Under the pieces are notes generated by a model. The model was not told the origin of the DNA and did not search any database. It saw only the letters and a program-made list of their open reading frames with translations. A program made the position numbers and the translations under genes. This document shows positions 15,304-24,137 of a stretch of 28,738 nucleotides of DNA, one piece after another. Every line of letters begins with the position of its first letter. Positions within the stretch are counted from its first letter, which is position 1. The DNA is from a virus. The DNA lies in IMG/VR virus record IMGVR_UViG_3300033816_000375, positions 1-28,738 of that record. One strand, written 5' to 3'.

Positions 15304-17337
15304 CTACTTGTTTATTTTAATTTCACAGTAGTCTGTGGTGCAATATGATTCACCTTGAGCCTCAAGATTATCTACACCGTCGTAAATTGCACTAAAGTCA
15401 ATGTGCTTCAACTTTCCAATATACGACTCATACTGCTCTTCAGTAATCTGAGTATATGGCTGCTGAGGATAAACAGTATTTCCCATTGGTAGGAATGAGA
15501 CTGCCTTTAGTTGTCCCTCGTACATATGCAGTGCTGGAACAACATGCTTTGACTCTGTTTCCTTGTCAAATGAAAGTGTTACAGAAACACCATTATCAGA
15601 CCAGTACTTCTGAGCAGTTGCAGCAAGAGCAATTTTTTCAAACAACGTAACATCCTTTTCAGATCGTGGATGACCTGACTTGATTGGGAAGTATACTACT
15701 GATGTATTTGCTGACACTACGTCGTCTTCAATTGTGTACCCTGCTGCTTTGAACAAATGCATCATTGGATCTGTGTTACCAAATCGAACTGCACGAAGGA
15801 AGAAGTTTCCTCCAGGTCCCCAGTGAACCCCAGGAGTTGCACCAGAAAGAATTGAAACTGATCCTGATGGCTTAACTGTTGTTACACGAATTGATTCACG
15901 AACACAAAGCCATTCTGAATACTGATGATCGTAATGACGAATCTTGTTGTATCCTTCATCCATCCACTCACGAACAATTGGCAAACCCCTTTGATCTGCA
16001 AATGATGCAATACCAGTAAGTGATGTACCAATACGACGGTTGCGTTGCATGATACCGTTTGTTTGTGGCCAGTGTGTTGGAACAAGTGTTACAGTCTTTC
16101 CATAAAGGTATGCAAACTTCAGGGTACGCAGGAAGTCCTCCTTAGATTCATGACGATTTAAGTGCACTTCTACAAGTGTACATAGTTCGTATGATTCCAA
16201 TGGCTGCTCCGCACATGGGTTAAATCCCATCACACGATAATCCTTACCGTCTGGCGCATCCTTTAGTCGTCCATAATTACGAGCAACATCAAGCCAGATA
16301 AAACCTGGTTCTCCGTTTTCTGTAATTAAATCTACATAGTCTTCATACTTTGTTCCTACTTCTGCTGAAATAGAATTATTAGACATCCAAGCCCAGCCTG
16401 GATTGTCTGGATCAAACGAGTTACGCTCTGGAAACATCTCTGAGTTCTTTAGATTCATAAATGTTTCATCTCCAGCATTACCCAAAGCAAGAGTTGCTGA
16501 TCGCCTTACGTTCCCTGATACTACACATGTACCAATTAGGTTTACAAGGTCTACGATGGCACGAGAATCTAGTGTTTCTCCGCCTCTGGAGCCGATTACA
16601 CGGTCTATCTGGTCGTGCAACTTGATAAGAGGTGCAGGCCCTGATGCAACGCCTCCAAAGCCCTTAATCGGTGCTCCAAGAGGTCTGATCAAATCATAGT
16701 TAAACTTCTGAATGCTCTGGTTTGCTCTTAGGTATGAGTTGATTAGAAGTCTGACTGACTCTACCCATCCTTCACGAGTGTCTGGAATTTCGAACACCTG
16801 TTCTGGTTCTGTTGGGGTATAGATTGAGAAATTCTTATCCTGTCCCACTGTATCAAACCCTACACCAATGCCAAGCATAAGGGCATCCATAACCCAAGCA
16901 AATAATGCTCCTGGATCATTCTTGTCAAGATCCTTTGTTGAAACCATTGCACAGTTTTGTAGTGCTGCTGAGTTCTTCTTCTCCATAGTCATAGGAGTTC
17001 CAAATGCCCACATACCTCGTCCTGGTGGAGTCCACTTTAATTCAAACATTCTTTGGAATGCTTCTTGTGCTGACTTCTGTGCCTTGTAGTCATTCCATGG
17101 CAAACGGTTTTCTTTAGCATGATTCTTTTGTACTGAATACATTCCCTCGATTACACGACGACAAACTTCATGCCATCTTTCCTTAGTTCCATCTTCCTTC
17201 ATGCGAGAATATGTACGAATAAAAGTAATTTCTCCAAGTGAGTTCTCTGCTGCATCTTTAAACCCAAATGGGCTTTCTTGGTTCTTGTATTTTTCTACGA
17301 ATTCCTCTGGAAGTTTAAAACTAAAAAAATCTGACAT
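15304..17337 (-). CDS. Adenosylcobalamin-dependent (class II) ribonucleoside-triphosphate reductase
   Basis: A 677-aa enzyme that converts ribonucleotides to deoxyribonucleotides using a B12-derived radical, supplying dNTPs for phage replication. The key residues of the monomeric Lactobacillus leichmannii-type reductase are present. Cys129 (LQNCAMVS) and Cys386 (YELCTLVEV) form the active-site pair. Cys375 and Glu377 lie in FNPCAEQPLE, the thiyl-radical finger loop. The C-terminal CTTDYC (Cys666/Cys671) is the dithiol that re-reduces the active site. Substrate-loop patterns such as SGNVRRSA are also seen. The length is slightly below the usual 740 or so. A class II enzyme needs no separate small subunit or activase, which fits its single-gene setting. 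AAAGGA lies 11 nt before the ATG. Confidence 0.95.
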   Translation of the reverse strand: MSDFFSFKLPEEFVEKYKNQESPFGFKDAAENSLGEITFIRTYSRMKEDGTKERWHEVCRRVIEGMYSVQKNHAKENRLPWNDYKAQKSAQEAFQRMFELKWTPPGRGMWAFGTPMTMEKKNSAALQNCAMVSTKDLDKNDPGALFAWVMDALMLGIGVGFDTVGQDKNFSIYTPTEPEQVFEIPDTREGWVESVRLLINSYLRANQSIQKFNYDLIRPLGAPIKGFGGVASGPAPLIKLHDQIDRVIGSRGGETLDSRAIVDLVNLIGTCVVSGNVRRSATLALGNAGDETFMNLKNSEMFPERNSFDPDNPGWAWMSNNSISAEVGTKYEDYVDLITENGEPGFIWLDVARNYGRLKDAPDGKDYRVMGFNPCAEQPLESYELCTLVEVHLNRHESKEDFLRTLKFAYLYGKTVTLVPTHWPQTNGIMQRNRRIGTSLTGIASFADQRGLPIVREWMDEGYNKIRHYDHQYSEWLCVRESIRVTTVKPSGSVSILSGATPGVHWGPGGNFFLRAVRFGNTDPMMHLFKAAGYTIEDDVVSANTSVVYFPIKSGHPRSEKDVTLFEKIALAATAQKYWSDNGVSVTLSFDKETESKHVVPALHMYEGQLKAVSFLPMGNTVYPQQPYTQITEEQYESYIGKLKHIDFSAIYDGVDNLEAQGESYCTTDYCEIKINK

Positions 17338-17374
17338 AATGTGTATCGTCCTTTCAAAAACGGATTAAGACCTA

Positions 17375-17383
17375 AGTATATCA
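17375..17383 (-). promoter_or_regulatory. Extended -10 promoter for the ribonucleotide reductase
   Basis: TGATATACT on the minus strand, followed by a leader of about 30 nt with an AAAGGA ribosome-binding site before the ATG at 17337. Its first base overlaps the last arm of the inverted-repeat cluster at 17383-17432. Confidence 0.58.
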
Positions 17384-17432
17384 GAGTTTTATGAAAAGCA
17401 AAACTCTACCTAAATCTATTCTTGAGAGTTTT
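17383..17432 (-). repeat. Triple 8-bp inverted repeat upstream of the reductase promoter
   Basis: On the minus strand AAAACTCT (17432-17425), AGAGTTTT (17407-17400) and AAAACTCT (17390-17383) are separated by 17 and 9 nt. The middle arm can pair with either outer arm. The cluster spans the stop codon of the upstream gene and abuts the reductase -10 element, so it could be an operator or a switchable hairpin at the end of the upstream transcript. The arms are AT-rich, so chance is not excluded. Confidence 0.5.
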
Positions 17433-18153
17433 ACTTAAAGGTTTTCTTTTGCCAAAACTTTAGCCTATAGCCATTTTGAAAAGTAGACCTTACTTTACTT
17501 CTTTGTTCTTCTATTTTCTTTGCTGGAAAGTCTTTATCTAGTTCCATTGTCCATTCTTCTCTTTTAAATGGAAATACTTGAGACATTGGAGTTCCCTGTT
17601 TTAGTGTTCCCTTAAAATTCTTTTTTACCAAGAATGACAGATGCCCATCAGTAAAATAGTTGTCAGTGTCAACAACAGCATCGATTGCCTTTAGTGGTGA
17701 TGGGCTTTGGTGCATTGGAGTTGTAAAAAATGTACTATACCCAGGATTAGTTTGAACCATCCATGTGGGATGAATTCTTAAAACTTTATTACAATAAATA
17801 TCTTTATCTATAGGTAAATGAGAAATTTGTTCTGCTGAATGCTCACTTATAAGTAGTGAATGATACTTGTTCATCCCCGCAGGAAGTTGAATATTTAAAT
17901 TGCCGTCAGTTGTATCTATATATATATCACATGGAACTTTTAAAATATATCCCATTGCCATAGCGTCAAAAAATGCTTGACATTTCTTTACAGTAAGCCT
18001 CATGATACCTCTATCAGGAATGTCGCTTCCTGAAATTGCTGGTTGCTCTTTATACCAGTTAGGAATATTCCTTGTTCCCTGCTCTGGCTCTGGAACAATA
18101 CTTAGCAACTGAGGATACATCTGAAGAAATTTAATAGTATTCATAATTCCCAT
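17431..18153 (-). CDS. Conserved-looking phage protein of unknown function
   Basis: A 240-aa soluble protein. Visible elements are NIPNWYKEQP near the N-terminus, a block LTVKKCQAFFDAMAMGYILK followed by PCDIYID, a central IHPTWMVQTNPGYSTFFTTP, and a basic C-terminus (KVRSTFQNGYRLKFWQKK). The combination of a W-(Y/W)K motif and KKC-x-FFDAM-x-GY recalls proteins of unknown function found in many phages (possibly DUF6065-like, from memory and not checked). It lies between the fibre block and the reductase. The start at 18153 has a weak AGG site. A second ATG three codons later is possible. Confidence 0.68.
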   Translation of the reverse strand: MGIMNTIKFLQMYPQLLSIVPEPEQGTRNIPNWYKEQPAISGSDIPDRGIMRLTVKKCQAFFDAMAMGYILKVPCDIYIDTTDGNLNIQLPAGMNKYHSLLISEHSAEQISHLPIDKDIYCNKVLRIHPTWMVQTNPGYSTFFTTPMHQSPSPLKAIDAVVDTDNYFTDGHLSFLVKKNFKGTLKQGTPMSQVFPFKREEWTMELDKDFPAKKIEEQRSKVRSTFQNGYRLKFWQKKTFK

Positions 18154-18166
18154 TCTATTACCTATA

Positions 18167-18175
18167 ATTATATCA
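18167..18175 (-). promoter_or_regulatory. Extended -10 promoter for the unknown 240-aa protein
   Basis: TGATATAAT on the minus strand, 13 nt before the ATG at 18153, leaving a leader of about 6-7 nt that contains AGG. Confidence 0.55.
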
Positions 18176-18208
18176 TAACAAATGACTTAGCATTATGTTA
18201 AAATATTA

Positions 18209-19819
18209 TTATGCTTCAGGAGTTGGTTCAGGCAATGGGTAATCTATCTGATAACCGTCATAGACTAGGAAGTTTTCTGTGAAGAAAATATCTAGTGGCT
18301 CACAGTTAATAGAAACAACTTGATGCTCAACATTTGTTATAACCAAGTCAACTATATCAACCCAAGTGTTTGTTTGTGTGGACCACAACTTGTCTGTAGT
18401 CAAAAGGTTTGCAGACAAAATCATTTGTGCAACACCGTCTCTCTTTGTAAGTAAATGGTGAGTTCCTGAGTATGTTTCATTGTTAATCATTACAACAACT
18501 GGAGCATTTGATAGTCCAACCATTTTAACTGTTGTTGTTTTATTTGGAACAATTGATAGATTTTCTGGATTGTTAGTCCAAGCAATCATTTCTTCTTTTG
18601 TAAATGACATTCCTAGTCCAGGAACGTCTGTTGAAACAAGAGTGTCTCCTACCTGAAGATCTTGTGCTTGTACATATCCAGTTGTAGTTAGGATCAAAGT
18701 TGTTGGACCAACAGATGTAAAACGTGGTCCTCCGCCGTAAGCACCAAAGGCACCGAAGGCACCGAAGGCACCAAAGGCTCCGAATGCAGAAAACGCACCG
18801 AAAGCACCAAAGGCTCCGAATGCAGAAAACGCACCGAAAGCACCGAAAGCACCAAAGGCTCCGAATGCAGAAAACGCACCGAAAGCACCGAAAGCACCGA
18901 AAGCACCGAATGCAGCGAATGCACCGAAAGCACCGAAGGCAGCGAATGCAGTTGTAACAGTTCCTGATGCACCTGATGTTGCAGAATTACCACAAGCATT
19001 TGTTGCATAAACAGTGTATGACTGTGCTGTTCCTTGTTCTTGACCTACAGATACCGAAGTTGATCCAGTAGTTCCAGACTTTCCATCAGATGATGCCCAA
19101 GTGTAAGATGTAATTGCTGATCCACCATTTGATGGGGCTGACCATGAAACAGAGTCTGTTCCTGCTGATGGAGAAGATGCAGAAGGTGCACCTGGTGTTG
19201 CTGGAACTGTTGTTGCAGTAACCGCACCTGATGCTGATGTTAAATCAGAGTCACCATTTGCATTTGTAACACGACCCTGGAATGTATAGGATGTTCCTCC
19301 TGATAATCCAGTAACGCTTACTGCAGAAGTTGCACTTGATGCAGACTGTGCTGCATTTGAAATTGCATAGTGTGATGAAATTGCTTTTCCACCTGTTGCT
19401 CGTGGTTCAACTGTAACGATAACAAGACCGTTACCAAAGCCACGACCAGAACATGTGTTTGTTACTGCTGAAATGGAAGGAGATTGTGGAACAGTCGTAA
19501 CTGTTACAGAGTTAGATGCAGCAGATGCTGCTCCAGTTCCTGCAGCATTAGTTCCTGTTACTGTAAAAGTTGCTGTTGCACCTGAAGCAATTCCAGTTAC
19601 AACAATTGGAGATGATGCCCCAGTTGCTGTTTGTCCTGTGCTTGCTGTTACAGTAAAAGATGTCGCAGCATTAGGCCCTGTAGGAGTAAATGTTACTGAT
19701 ACAGCGCCATTGTCATAAGGACGGTTTGTTCCAACATCTGTTGCTGTACCTATTGTTGGTGCGTATGGAGTTAGGAAGTCGTTTGCCGACTGACTCATTC
19801 TACCTGCTTGCTTTGACAT
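18209..19819 (-). CDS. Fn3-FGAF repeat-Hint domain structural protein
   Basis: A 536-aa protein of unusual build. Residues about 20-290 hold three fibronectin type III-like domains, each ending in a VTV/VTA-TTVP-type linker (for example SVTVTTVP and VTATTVPATPG). Residues 292-364 are an almost pure repeat of Phe-Gly-Ala triplets with Ser or Ala variants. Residues about 371-525 look like a Hint (hedgehog/intein) fold: TTLILTTTGYVQAQDLQVGD, then SGTHHLLTKRDG, then ENFLVYDGYQ. Position 1 of Hint would be Ser372 rather than Cys, and the C-terminal His-Asn of inteins is absent. It follows the fibre genes, so it is probably a virion or tail-tip protein. AAGGGAG precedes the ATG. Confidence 0.8.
   Translation of the reverse strand: MSKQAGRMSQSANDFLTPYAPTIGTATDVGTNRPYDNGAVSVTFTPTGPNAATSFTVTASTGQTATGASSPIVVTGIASGATATFTVTGTNAAGTGAASAASNSVTVTTVPQSPSISAVTNTCSGRGFGNGLVIVTVEPRATGGKAISSHYAISNAAQSASSATSAVSVTGLSGGTSYTFQGRVTNANGDSDLTSASGAVTATTVPATPGAPSASSPSAGTDSVSWSAPSNGGSAITSYTWASSDGKSGTTGSTSVSVGQEQGTAQSYTVYATNACGNSATSGASGTVTTAFAAFGAFGAFAAFGAFGAFGAFGAFSAFGAFGAFGAFGAFSAFGAFGAFGAFSAFGAFGAFGAFGAFGAYGGGPRFTSVGPTTLILTTTGYVQAQDLQVGDTLVSTDVPGLGMSFTKEEMIAWTNNPENLSIVPNKTTTVKMVGLSNAPVVVMINNETYSGTHHLLTKRDGVAQMILSANLLTTDKLWSTQTNTWVDIVDLVITNVEHQVVSINCEPLDIFFTENFLVYDGYQIDYPLPEPTPEA
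18728..18948 (-). repeat. Tandem repeat encoding FGA/FSA triplets
   Basis: A 9-bp unit (TTCGGTGCA-like on the minus strand) repeated about 24 times, with interspersed units giving FSA and FAA. A longer period that includes the FSA unit occurs three times. The repeat stays in frame throughout. Confidence 0.9.
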
Positions 19820-19849
19820 ATTTAATCTCCCTTGTTTCTTTAATTTTTG

Positions 19850-21952
19850 TTATGCTGACAAATCTCCGAAGACCAACCATCCTGATGCAGTCTTCAGTGC
19901 TGTTGCTACTGAGTATGTTGCTCTGAAGTTACGTCCTGGTGTTCCAACAACTCCGTTTGTTGATTCAAATCGTGCTCCAGTTCCTGATTCCTGGTAGAAA
20001 TCAATTGACTGACCAGTTGAGTATCCTGTTGCTGGAAGAGTAATTACTACTGCTCCTGCTAATGGAATAAACTTATCTTGCTCGCCTGCTGCTATTGTTC
20101 GTGCTCCTGCTGCTAGAGCAGTTGCAATTGTAGTAACAGAAGGAACGCCAACCTTTGTCTGTGTGCCGTCAGTAAATGCTACACCATTTGATGCAACTGT
20201 TACTGTACCAGTAAATGTTGGATTAGCAGTTGGTGCATATCCTGAGATGCTTGCTCCTGCTGGGATTGTAACTGTTCCTGTAAATGTTGGTGAATCAAGT
20301 CCTGCGATTACAGAGTAGTTTGTTCCGTCAGTTGTAAATTCCCACTTATCAGTAGATTCGTTCCAACGAATCTGAACTGCATTTGAGTCTCCACGCATGA
20401 TTCTTAGTCCAGCATTTTCTGTTGGAGTACCTGTAGTAAAGTTACTGTTTAGGTCGATAATATTATCAGCCAAAGAAATTGTTTCGCTGTTAACAGTTGT
20501 AGTTGTTCCGCTTACTGTTAGGTTTCCACCAACAACAAGGTTTCCATTTACTTCTGCGTTATCATTAAGGTAAACTTTTCCTGTACCATTTCCAGATAGG
20601 GATAGGTCTGTATTTAGACTATTGCTTTGTAAACTATTAGACTTAATACCGTTGCTAAATGCAATTCCGTTTCCGTCTGCGCTTGAGAAGTTTGCTCCTG
20701 CCTCAACGACTAGGGGTCCCTTGATATTAACAGAACCAGTTCCTGTTGGATCTAGTTCGATGTTACCGCTTCCGCTTGTTCTTAGTCCAAGATTTTCATC
20801 AACATCGGCAGAAACAACGATTGCTCCTGATTCATCTTGAAGAACCTTCTGGCCATTAACATAAAGTGATCCTGGACCTACGTAGATATCTTTCCACATC
20901 TTTGTAGGAGATCCTAGATCGTATGTGTTGTCAGTTGTAGGAATCATGCTTCCGCCTGCAGTTACTGCTGGTAGAACTACTGTTCCTGTAAATGTTGGTG
21001 ATGCTAGTGGTGCCTTAAGATCTAGGGCTGTTTGTGTAGCAGTTGTGATGTGTGTGCTATCAACATCGAACTTATCAGTTCCTGCGTTCCACTCAAGGCC
21101 TACGCCAGCAAGTGCTGACTGATCTACTTCTGCGCCAGAGATAGCGTTTGTGAGTTGTGTCTGTGTTACAAGTTCTGTAGTGTCTGCAATACCGTGAACA
21201 TTTTCTGTTTCTGCATTGTGATCAGAAACTGCATCTGAAATTGCTGTTGCCTGTGCAGTTGAAACTGGCTTATTGGCATCTGATGTGTTGTCTACATTTC
21301 CAATACCAAGAGTACCTATAGTAATTGCATTAACTTCTGACTTAAGTGCTAGAAGTGAAGTATCTGGAATACCATGGACATCTGTTACATCTGTGTTATG
21401 TGTTGTAACTGCGTTATCTGCATAGTTTTTTGTTGCTAAATCTGCAGTATCTGCAATACCGTGAACGTTTGTTTGATCTGTGTTGTGTGCTTCTAGATTT
21501 GCTGTAGTTACTAGAAGCGATGTGTCTGCAATGCCATGTACATTTAATTCATTTTCATTGTGTCCTTGTAGTGCACCTGCTGCAGTATCGACTGCATTAG
21601 ACTGTGCTGCATTAGCCTTGTTTGTTGCATCTATCGCTGATGTAGCACGTGAAGCAGCAATCGCTGCTGTAGTTTCTGTTATTGTTGCGTAATTTGTTAA
21701 AAAGTTAGGGTCATCGCCAATTGATGCTGCTAACTCGTTTAGAGTATTGAGAAGTTCTGGAGCACCGTCAATGATGGCTGCGAGTTCTGCTGCATTAGCA
21801 AAGTACTGTAGGGCAGTCCATGTAGATGTTCCGTTACCCATTTTAAATTTATTGGTGTCAGTCTCAAATCCGATTTCACCTGCTGCTAGAATTGGGTTTG
21901 CAGCCGTCCATTGTGCTGCAGTTCCTCTGCGCTGTTGCATTCTTGTTGCCAT
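19850..21952 (-). CDS. Tail fibre/tropism-type protein with HGI repeats
   Basis: A 700-aa fibre protein. The first 50 residues (MATRMQQRRGTAAQWTAANP, then GEIGFETDTNKFKMGNGT) are the N-terminal domain common to many phage tail fibres and tropism determinants. Next comes an APELLNTLNELA segment and a helical Ala-rich region. Four copies of a motif HN-x4-x-VHGI-x-DT-x2-L follow between residues about 129 and 260. The rest is beta-rich with NPTFTGTV and GNLVVGGNLTVSGTTT repeats, typical of trimeric fibre shafts. It probably contacts the host. The gene has its own promoter and AAGGAGA. It shares the APELL segment with the 541-aa protein. Confidence 0.88.
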   Translation of the reverse strand: MATRMQQRRGTAAQWTAANPILAAGEIGFETDTNKFKMGNGTSTWTALQYFANAAELAAIIDGAPELLNTLNELAASIGDDPNFLTNYATITETTAAIAASRATSAIDATNKANAAQSNAVDTAAGALQGHNENELNVHGIADTSLLVTTANLEAHNTDQTNVHGIADTADLATKNYADNAVTTHNTDVTDVHGIPDTSLLALKSEVNAITIGTLGIGNVDNTSDANKPVSTAQATAISDAVSDHNAETENVHGIADTTELVTQTQLTNAISGAEVDQSALAGVGLEWNAGTDKFDVDSTHITTATQTALDLKAPLASPTFTGTVVLPAVTAGGSMIPTTDNTYDLGSPTKMWKDIYVGPGSLYVNGQKVLQDESGAIVVSADVDENLGLRTSGSGNIELDPTGTGSVNIKGPLVVEAGANFSSADGNGIAFSNGIKSNSLQSNSLNTDLSLSGNGTGKVYLNDNAEVNGNLVVGGNLTVSGTTTTVNSETISLADNIIDLNSNFTTGTPTENAGLRIMRGDSNAVQIRWNESTDKWEFTTDGTNYSVIAGLDSPTFTGTVTIPAGASISGYAPTANPTFTGTVTVASNGVAFTDGTQTKVGVPSVTTIATALAAGARTIAAGEQDKFIPLAGAVVITLPATGYSTGQSIDFYQESGTGARFESTNGVVGTPGRNFRATYSVATALKTASGWLVFGDLSA

Positions 21953-21993
21953 TTATGTATTCTCCTTATGGGGGCTGCCCATTAACTTATCTT

Positions 21994-22002
21994 ATTATAA
22001 CA
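21994..22002 (-). promoter_or_regulatory. Extended -10 promoter for the tail fibre gene
   Basis: TGTTATAAT on the minus strand, about 41 nt before the ATG at 21952, with AAGGAGA in the leader. Confidence 0.55.
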
Positions 22003-22008
22003 TCAATT

Positions 22009-22458
22009 TTAGTTGAAGTTATCTACTACACTACCGCCATCGAATACAACTGTCCAAACTGTCGAGTCTGGTCCACCTGCATCCAAACCTACACCCAAGG
22101 GGCTGTTGAATGATCCACCTTCATAGAACTGGGATACTATGAAACCAGTTCCATCAATTGCGGTATCGTGAATGTGCTGTGGTAAGTTATTTGTATCATC
22201 GATAGTTGCTTGGGTATACCAAACTCCATCGTAATAAAAATTAACTCTGTTTGTTCCAGTGTCTAACCACTGAGTTCCATTAGTTGGTGAAGAAGGAGCA
22301 GTTGAGCCAACAGACATTGATCGGTTATCGACATACTCCTTAGTTGCTGCATGGGCATTAAGAGTTGGTGCTCCTACTGTCACTGCACTTCCGAATGTAC
22401 CGCCGTTTGCTACGACTAATCCATTCTTGACCTTGAAGTCTTTATCGACTGTTGCCAT
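22009..22458 (-). CDS. Small fibre-related protein
   Basis: A 149-aa protein whose first residues (MATVDKDFKVKNGLVVANGG) match those of the next upstream 541-aa protein, a probable shared docking segment. It also has the fibre motif APTLNAHAATKEYVD, then SVGSTAPSSPTNGTQWLDTG and FYYDGVWYTQ, a pattern frequent in phage tail fibre and receptor-binding proteins. It is probably a minor fibre or a chaperone-like partner. GGGAG precedes the ATG. Confidence 0.75.
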   Translation of the reverse strand: MATVDKDFKVKNGLVVANGGTFGSAVTVGAPTLNAHAATKEYVDNRSMSVGSTAPSSPTNGTQWLDTGTNRVNFYYDGVWYTQATIDDTNNLPQHIHDTAIDGTGFIVSQFYEGGSFNSPLGVGLDAGGPDSTVWTVVFDGGSVVDNFN

Positions 22459-22493
22459 TTACTACTCCCTCTTCCAACTATTTTTATTTTTTA

Positions 22494-24119
22494 TTACTTA
22501 AGCAATGTTCCGACAACAGTAACTGTTGAGTTATTGTTTGTGGTTGTTACTAGAAGTTGTACATTTGCACCGTTAACATTTGCTGAAACTGACATCGCTG
22601 TGCCATTTGTTCCAACAATTCCGTATTCGGTCATTGAAATGTTATCTGAAGCGTCAAGTGTCAAAAGGACCTTTGAGATTTCAGTATGTGATCCGTAAGC
22701 AACCTTTACAAGGAACTCTGCTGAACGGTAATCTGCCTTAGCAAATGCGTGTCCTACATGAGCACCTGCAGATGCTGCTGACATTGTTGAAGCAACCTGC
22801 TTAGCAACTGAGTTTACTTCAACTGCTGTGAAGTTTGGAACTACTGCTTCAAGAGCATCTACTGCTCTTTCATCTGTGAAGTAAAGGTTTGTACCTTCTG
22901 CAAGATCAGATGTTGTAGAGTCTGCTACACCGTTTTCTGCGGTAATAGTAAGTCCTGCACCTGTTCCTGTGATTGTAATGTTTGTAAGATTTGCACCAGT
23001 CAAAAGACTTGCTGCTGAAGACTTAGCACGAGCATCTGTGAAGTACTGTGTTGTTCCTTCTGCTACATCATCTGTTGTAAGTGCATCTGCGTGTGCGATT
23101 GCTGCTGCTTCTGCTGCATTTGCCTTTGAAGTTGCATCTGCTGAGGCAGTTGCTTCTGCTGCTGCTTGTGCAGCGTTAGCCTTTGAGGTAGCATCTGATG
23201 ATGCTGTAGCCTCTGCTGCAGCCTGTGCTGCATTAGCCTTTGAGGTAGCATCTGATGATGCTGTTGAAATTGCATTTGATTCTGCTGAATCAACATATGC
23301 CTTTGTTGCTGCATGTAGGTTGCTTGTTGGTGCACCTGAAAGTGTCAAAGCACCTGTCATTGTGTCGCCAGCCTTTGAAACCTTTGTTCCTACTGATGTA
23401 GCAAGGTCTGTTGCATAGTTTGGATTATCTCCAATTGCTGCTGCCAACTCATTGAGTGTATCAAGAAGTTCTGGTGCTGAATCTACAAGTGCTGCAATTT
23501 CAGTATCTGTGTAAGCCTTAGCATCTGCCTCTGCTTGGTCAGCGTATGCCTCGTAAGCAGTTGTGATTGCAGTTTCACGAGTGTCTGTGTAAGCCTCTGC
23601 TGCTGTCTGAGCAACGCTAATTTCTGTTGCTGTCTTGTATGCTGACCAAACCTCTGTTGAAAGGTTTGATGCATCATTGATCAAGTCATCTGCGTAGTCT
23701 TTAGCATCTTGCTCTGCTGTGTCAGCATATGACTGGTAAGCAGTTGTAATTGCTGTCTCACGAGTATCTGTATATGCTTTAGCATCTACTTCTGCTTGAT
23801 CAGCGTATGCTTCGTAAGCAGTTGTAATTGCTGCTTCTCTACTCTCTGTGTAAGAGTTTGCTGCTGCTTGTGCTGCGTCTGCAGATCCTGCTTCATCATA
23901 ATAAGCATCTACTACTGTACGATCAAGTGAAAGTTCTCCACCTGCTGAAACATCAAACTGGTTTGATACTGACTTGACTAGTGTTTCTCCACCAATCAAA
24001 TCAAGAATATATTGATCTCCTGCATTTTCTGTAAGAATTACCTCACCGTTGATTGTACCTTGTAGGCCTTCAACGACGAGTCCACTCTTAATCTTAAAAT
24101 CTTTATTTACTGTTGCCAT
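22494..24119 (-). CDS. Tail fibre protein with Ala-rich coiled-coil repeats
   Basis: A 541-aa protein. Residues 1-20 (MATVNKDFKIKSGLVVEGL) match the 149-aa neighbour. Residues about 80-225 contain repeats of the type AYTDTRETAITTAYEAYADQ, and residues about 280-345 hold three copies of SSDATSKANAAQAAAEA. Both are Ala-rich and probably helical, trimeric shaft segments. A fibre motif with GALTLSGAPTSNLHAATKAY lies between them. The last 85 residues resemble the C-terminal part of the adjacent 148-aa protein (both carry EYG followed by an N-x-V-x-L-x-V-T pattern). AAGGAGA precedes the start. Confidence 0.85.
   Translation of the reverse strand: MATVNKDFKIKSGLVVEGLQGTINGEVILTENAGDQYILDLIGGETLVKSVSNQFDVSAGGELSLDRTVVDAYYDEAGSADAAQAAANSYTESREAAITTAYEAYADQAEVDAKAYTDTRETAITTAYQSYADTAEQDAKDYADDLINDASNLSTEVWSAYKTATEISVAQTAAEAYTDTRETAITTAYEAYADQAEADAKAYTDTEIAALVDSAPELLDTLNELAAAIGDNPNYATDLATSVGTKVSKAGDTMTGALTLSGAPTSNLHAATKAYVDSAESNAISTASSDATSKANAAQAAAEATASSDATSKANAAQAAAEATASADATSKANAAEAAAIAHADALTTDDVAEGTTQYFTDARAKSSAASLLTGANLTNITITGTGAGLTITAENGVADSTTSDLAEGTNLYFTDERAVDALEAVVPNFTAVEVNSVAKQVASTMSAASAGAHVGHAFAKADYRSAEFLVKVAYGSHTEISKVLLTLDASDNISMTEYGIVGTNGTAMSVSANVNGANVQLLVTTTNNNSTVTVVGTLLK
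23090..23270 (-). repeat. Three tandem Ala/Asp/Ser-rich repeat units in the fibre gene
   Basis: Three near-identical units of about 51 bp encode variants of SSDATSKANAAQAAAEA. The units have diverged slightly, so this is not a recent slip. Confidence 0.75.
23483..23860 (-). repeat. Degenerate repeat of the ETAITTAYEAYAD unit in the fibre gene
   Basis: Four related copies of a block containing RE(T/A)AITTAY-(E/Q)-(A/S)-YAD(Q/T)AE-DAK-Y, seen at both DNA and protein level. It probably extends a helical shaft. Confidence 0.72.
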
Positions 24120-24137
24120 TTTTTATATCTCCTTTTA

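Noticed and set aside
18728-18948. CRISPR-like array
   Set aside because: The units are 9 bp, in frame, and have no unique spacers. They encode a protein repeat.
18724-18957. A His/Arg-rich plus-strand frame in the FGA repeat
   Set aside because: It is a by-product of the 9-bp repeat. The minus-strand frame continues into Fn3 and Hint-like domains on each side.
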